Positions 4,968 to 5,138 of a stretch of 5,138 nucleotides of DNA are shown here, in pieces. Source of the stretch: DASTPP01 sp035762175 (GTDB lineage: Bacteria > Myxococcota_A > Polyangia > Polyangiales > Polyangiaceae); the NCBI GenBank assembly GCA_035762175.1, contig DASTPP010000164.1, positions 1 through 5,138 of the forward strand, given 5' to 3'. Below the pieces are notes generated by a model. The model was not told where the DNA came from. It worked only from the letters and a program-made list of their open reading frames with translations, and did no database searches. A program made the translations under genes and the position numbers. Every line of letters begins with the position of its first letter. Positions within the stretch are counted from its first letter, which is position 1.

Positions 4968-5138
4968 ATGGACCTCCTCTACTTCGTGATCTTGGTGAGC
5001 GCGCTCGTGTTCGTGCACGAGCTCGGCCACTTCACGCTCGCCAAGGCCTTCGGCATCAAGGTGCTCGTCTTCAGCGTCGGCTTCGGGCCGAAGGTGCTGC
5101 GCCTGCGCGGCCGCGAGACCGAGTACTGCCTCGGGCTC
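4968..5138 (+). CDS. rseP: Site-2 intramembrane metalloprotease, RseP family (N-terminal 57 codons, runs off the right edge)
   Basis: The ATG at 4968 opens MDLLYFVILVSALVFVHELGHF, a hydrophobic first membrane segment carrying the zinc-binding HELGH (residues 17-21), with E18 as the catalytic glutamate. FSVGFGPKVL (35-44) follows and is typical of the RseP/M50B family. RseP cuts transmembrane anti-sigma factors within the inner membrane during envelope stress and also clears leftover signal peptides. The PDZ domains and the second metal-ligand motif lie beyond the window. No clear ribosome binding site is visible before the ATG. In many bacteria rseP follows dxr or cdsA; here it instead starts a divergent transcript next to the NUDIX gene, at least on its upstream side. 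Confidence 0.93.
   Translation, partial: MDLLYFVILVSALVFVHELGHFTLAKAFGIKVLVFSVGFGPKVLRLRGRETEYCLGL

Noticed and set aside
4635..5030. A 131-codon minus-strand frame spanning the intergenic region and the rseP start
   Set aside because: It overlaps the HELGH-encoding start of rseP, and its sequence is Gly/Ala/Arg low complexity.

Overview
This is a very GC-rich stretch (coding third positions are almost all G or C) that looks like a chromosomal core region of a myxobacterium (Myxococcota, most likely the Polyangiales side). The evidence is the extreme GC, the frequent GTG starts, and a large tetratricopeptide-repeat (TPR) protein whose opening residues MTVDREK and C-terminal FKEGV...THYDLGVAYREMGL module resemble proteins I recall from that phylum. 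No mobile element, tRNA, rRNA or CRISPR array is visible.

Layout from left to right. (1) Positions 1-54, minus strand: the first 18 codons of a glutathione synthetase (gshB) with a consensus ribosome binding site. (2) Positions 55-364: a divergent intergenic region with a good sigma70-type promoter reading right and a strong G-quadruplex motif just upstream of it. (3) Positions 365-3037, plus: an 890-residue cytoplasmic TPR scaffold-like protein of unknown function. (4) Positions 2973-4740, minus, converging on the TPR gene: a NUDIX hydrolase of the ADP-ribose pyrophosphatase type followed by an NAD kinase, apparently translationally coupled. The 3' end of the kinase gene carries an imperfect 52-bp tandem duplication and runs into the end of the TPR gene. 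(5) Positions 4741-4967: a second divergent intergenic region, extremely C-rich, with a minus-strand G-quadruplex motif. (6) Positions 4968-5138, plus: the start of a site-2 membrane metalloprotease (RseP family), cut by the window edge.

The NUDIX/NAD kinase pair makes sense as a small NAD(P)-metabolism operon: one enzyme makes NADP(H), the other probably hydrolyses ADP-ribose or a related NAD breakdown product. The remaining genes have no clear functional link to it.

The main oddities are as follows. The NUDIX frame lacks its expected stop, but a TGA one frame over would overlap the kinase GTG start, which suggests a 1-nt indel. The hidden tandem duplication lies at the kinase C-terminus. 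There is a marked codon-pair habit (AAA GAG, CAA GAG, GAA GAG) that removes AGGAG Shine-Dalgarno-like strings from coding sequence. I see no convincing undescribed multi-gene system here.
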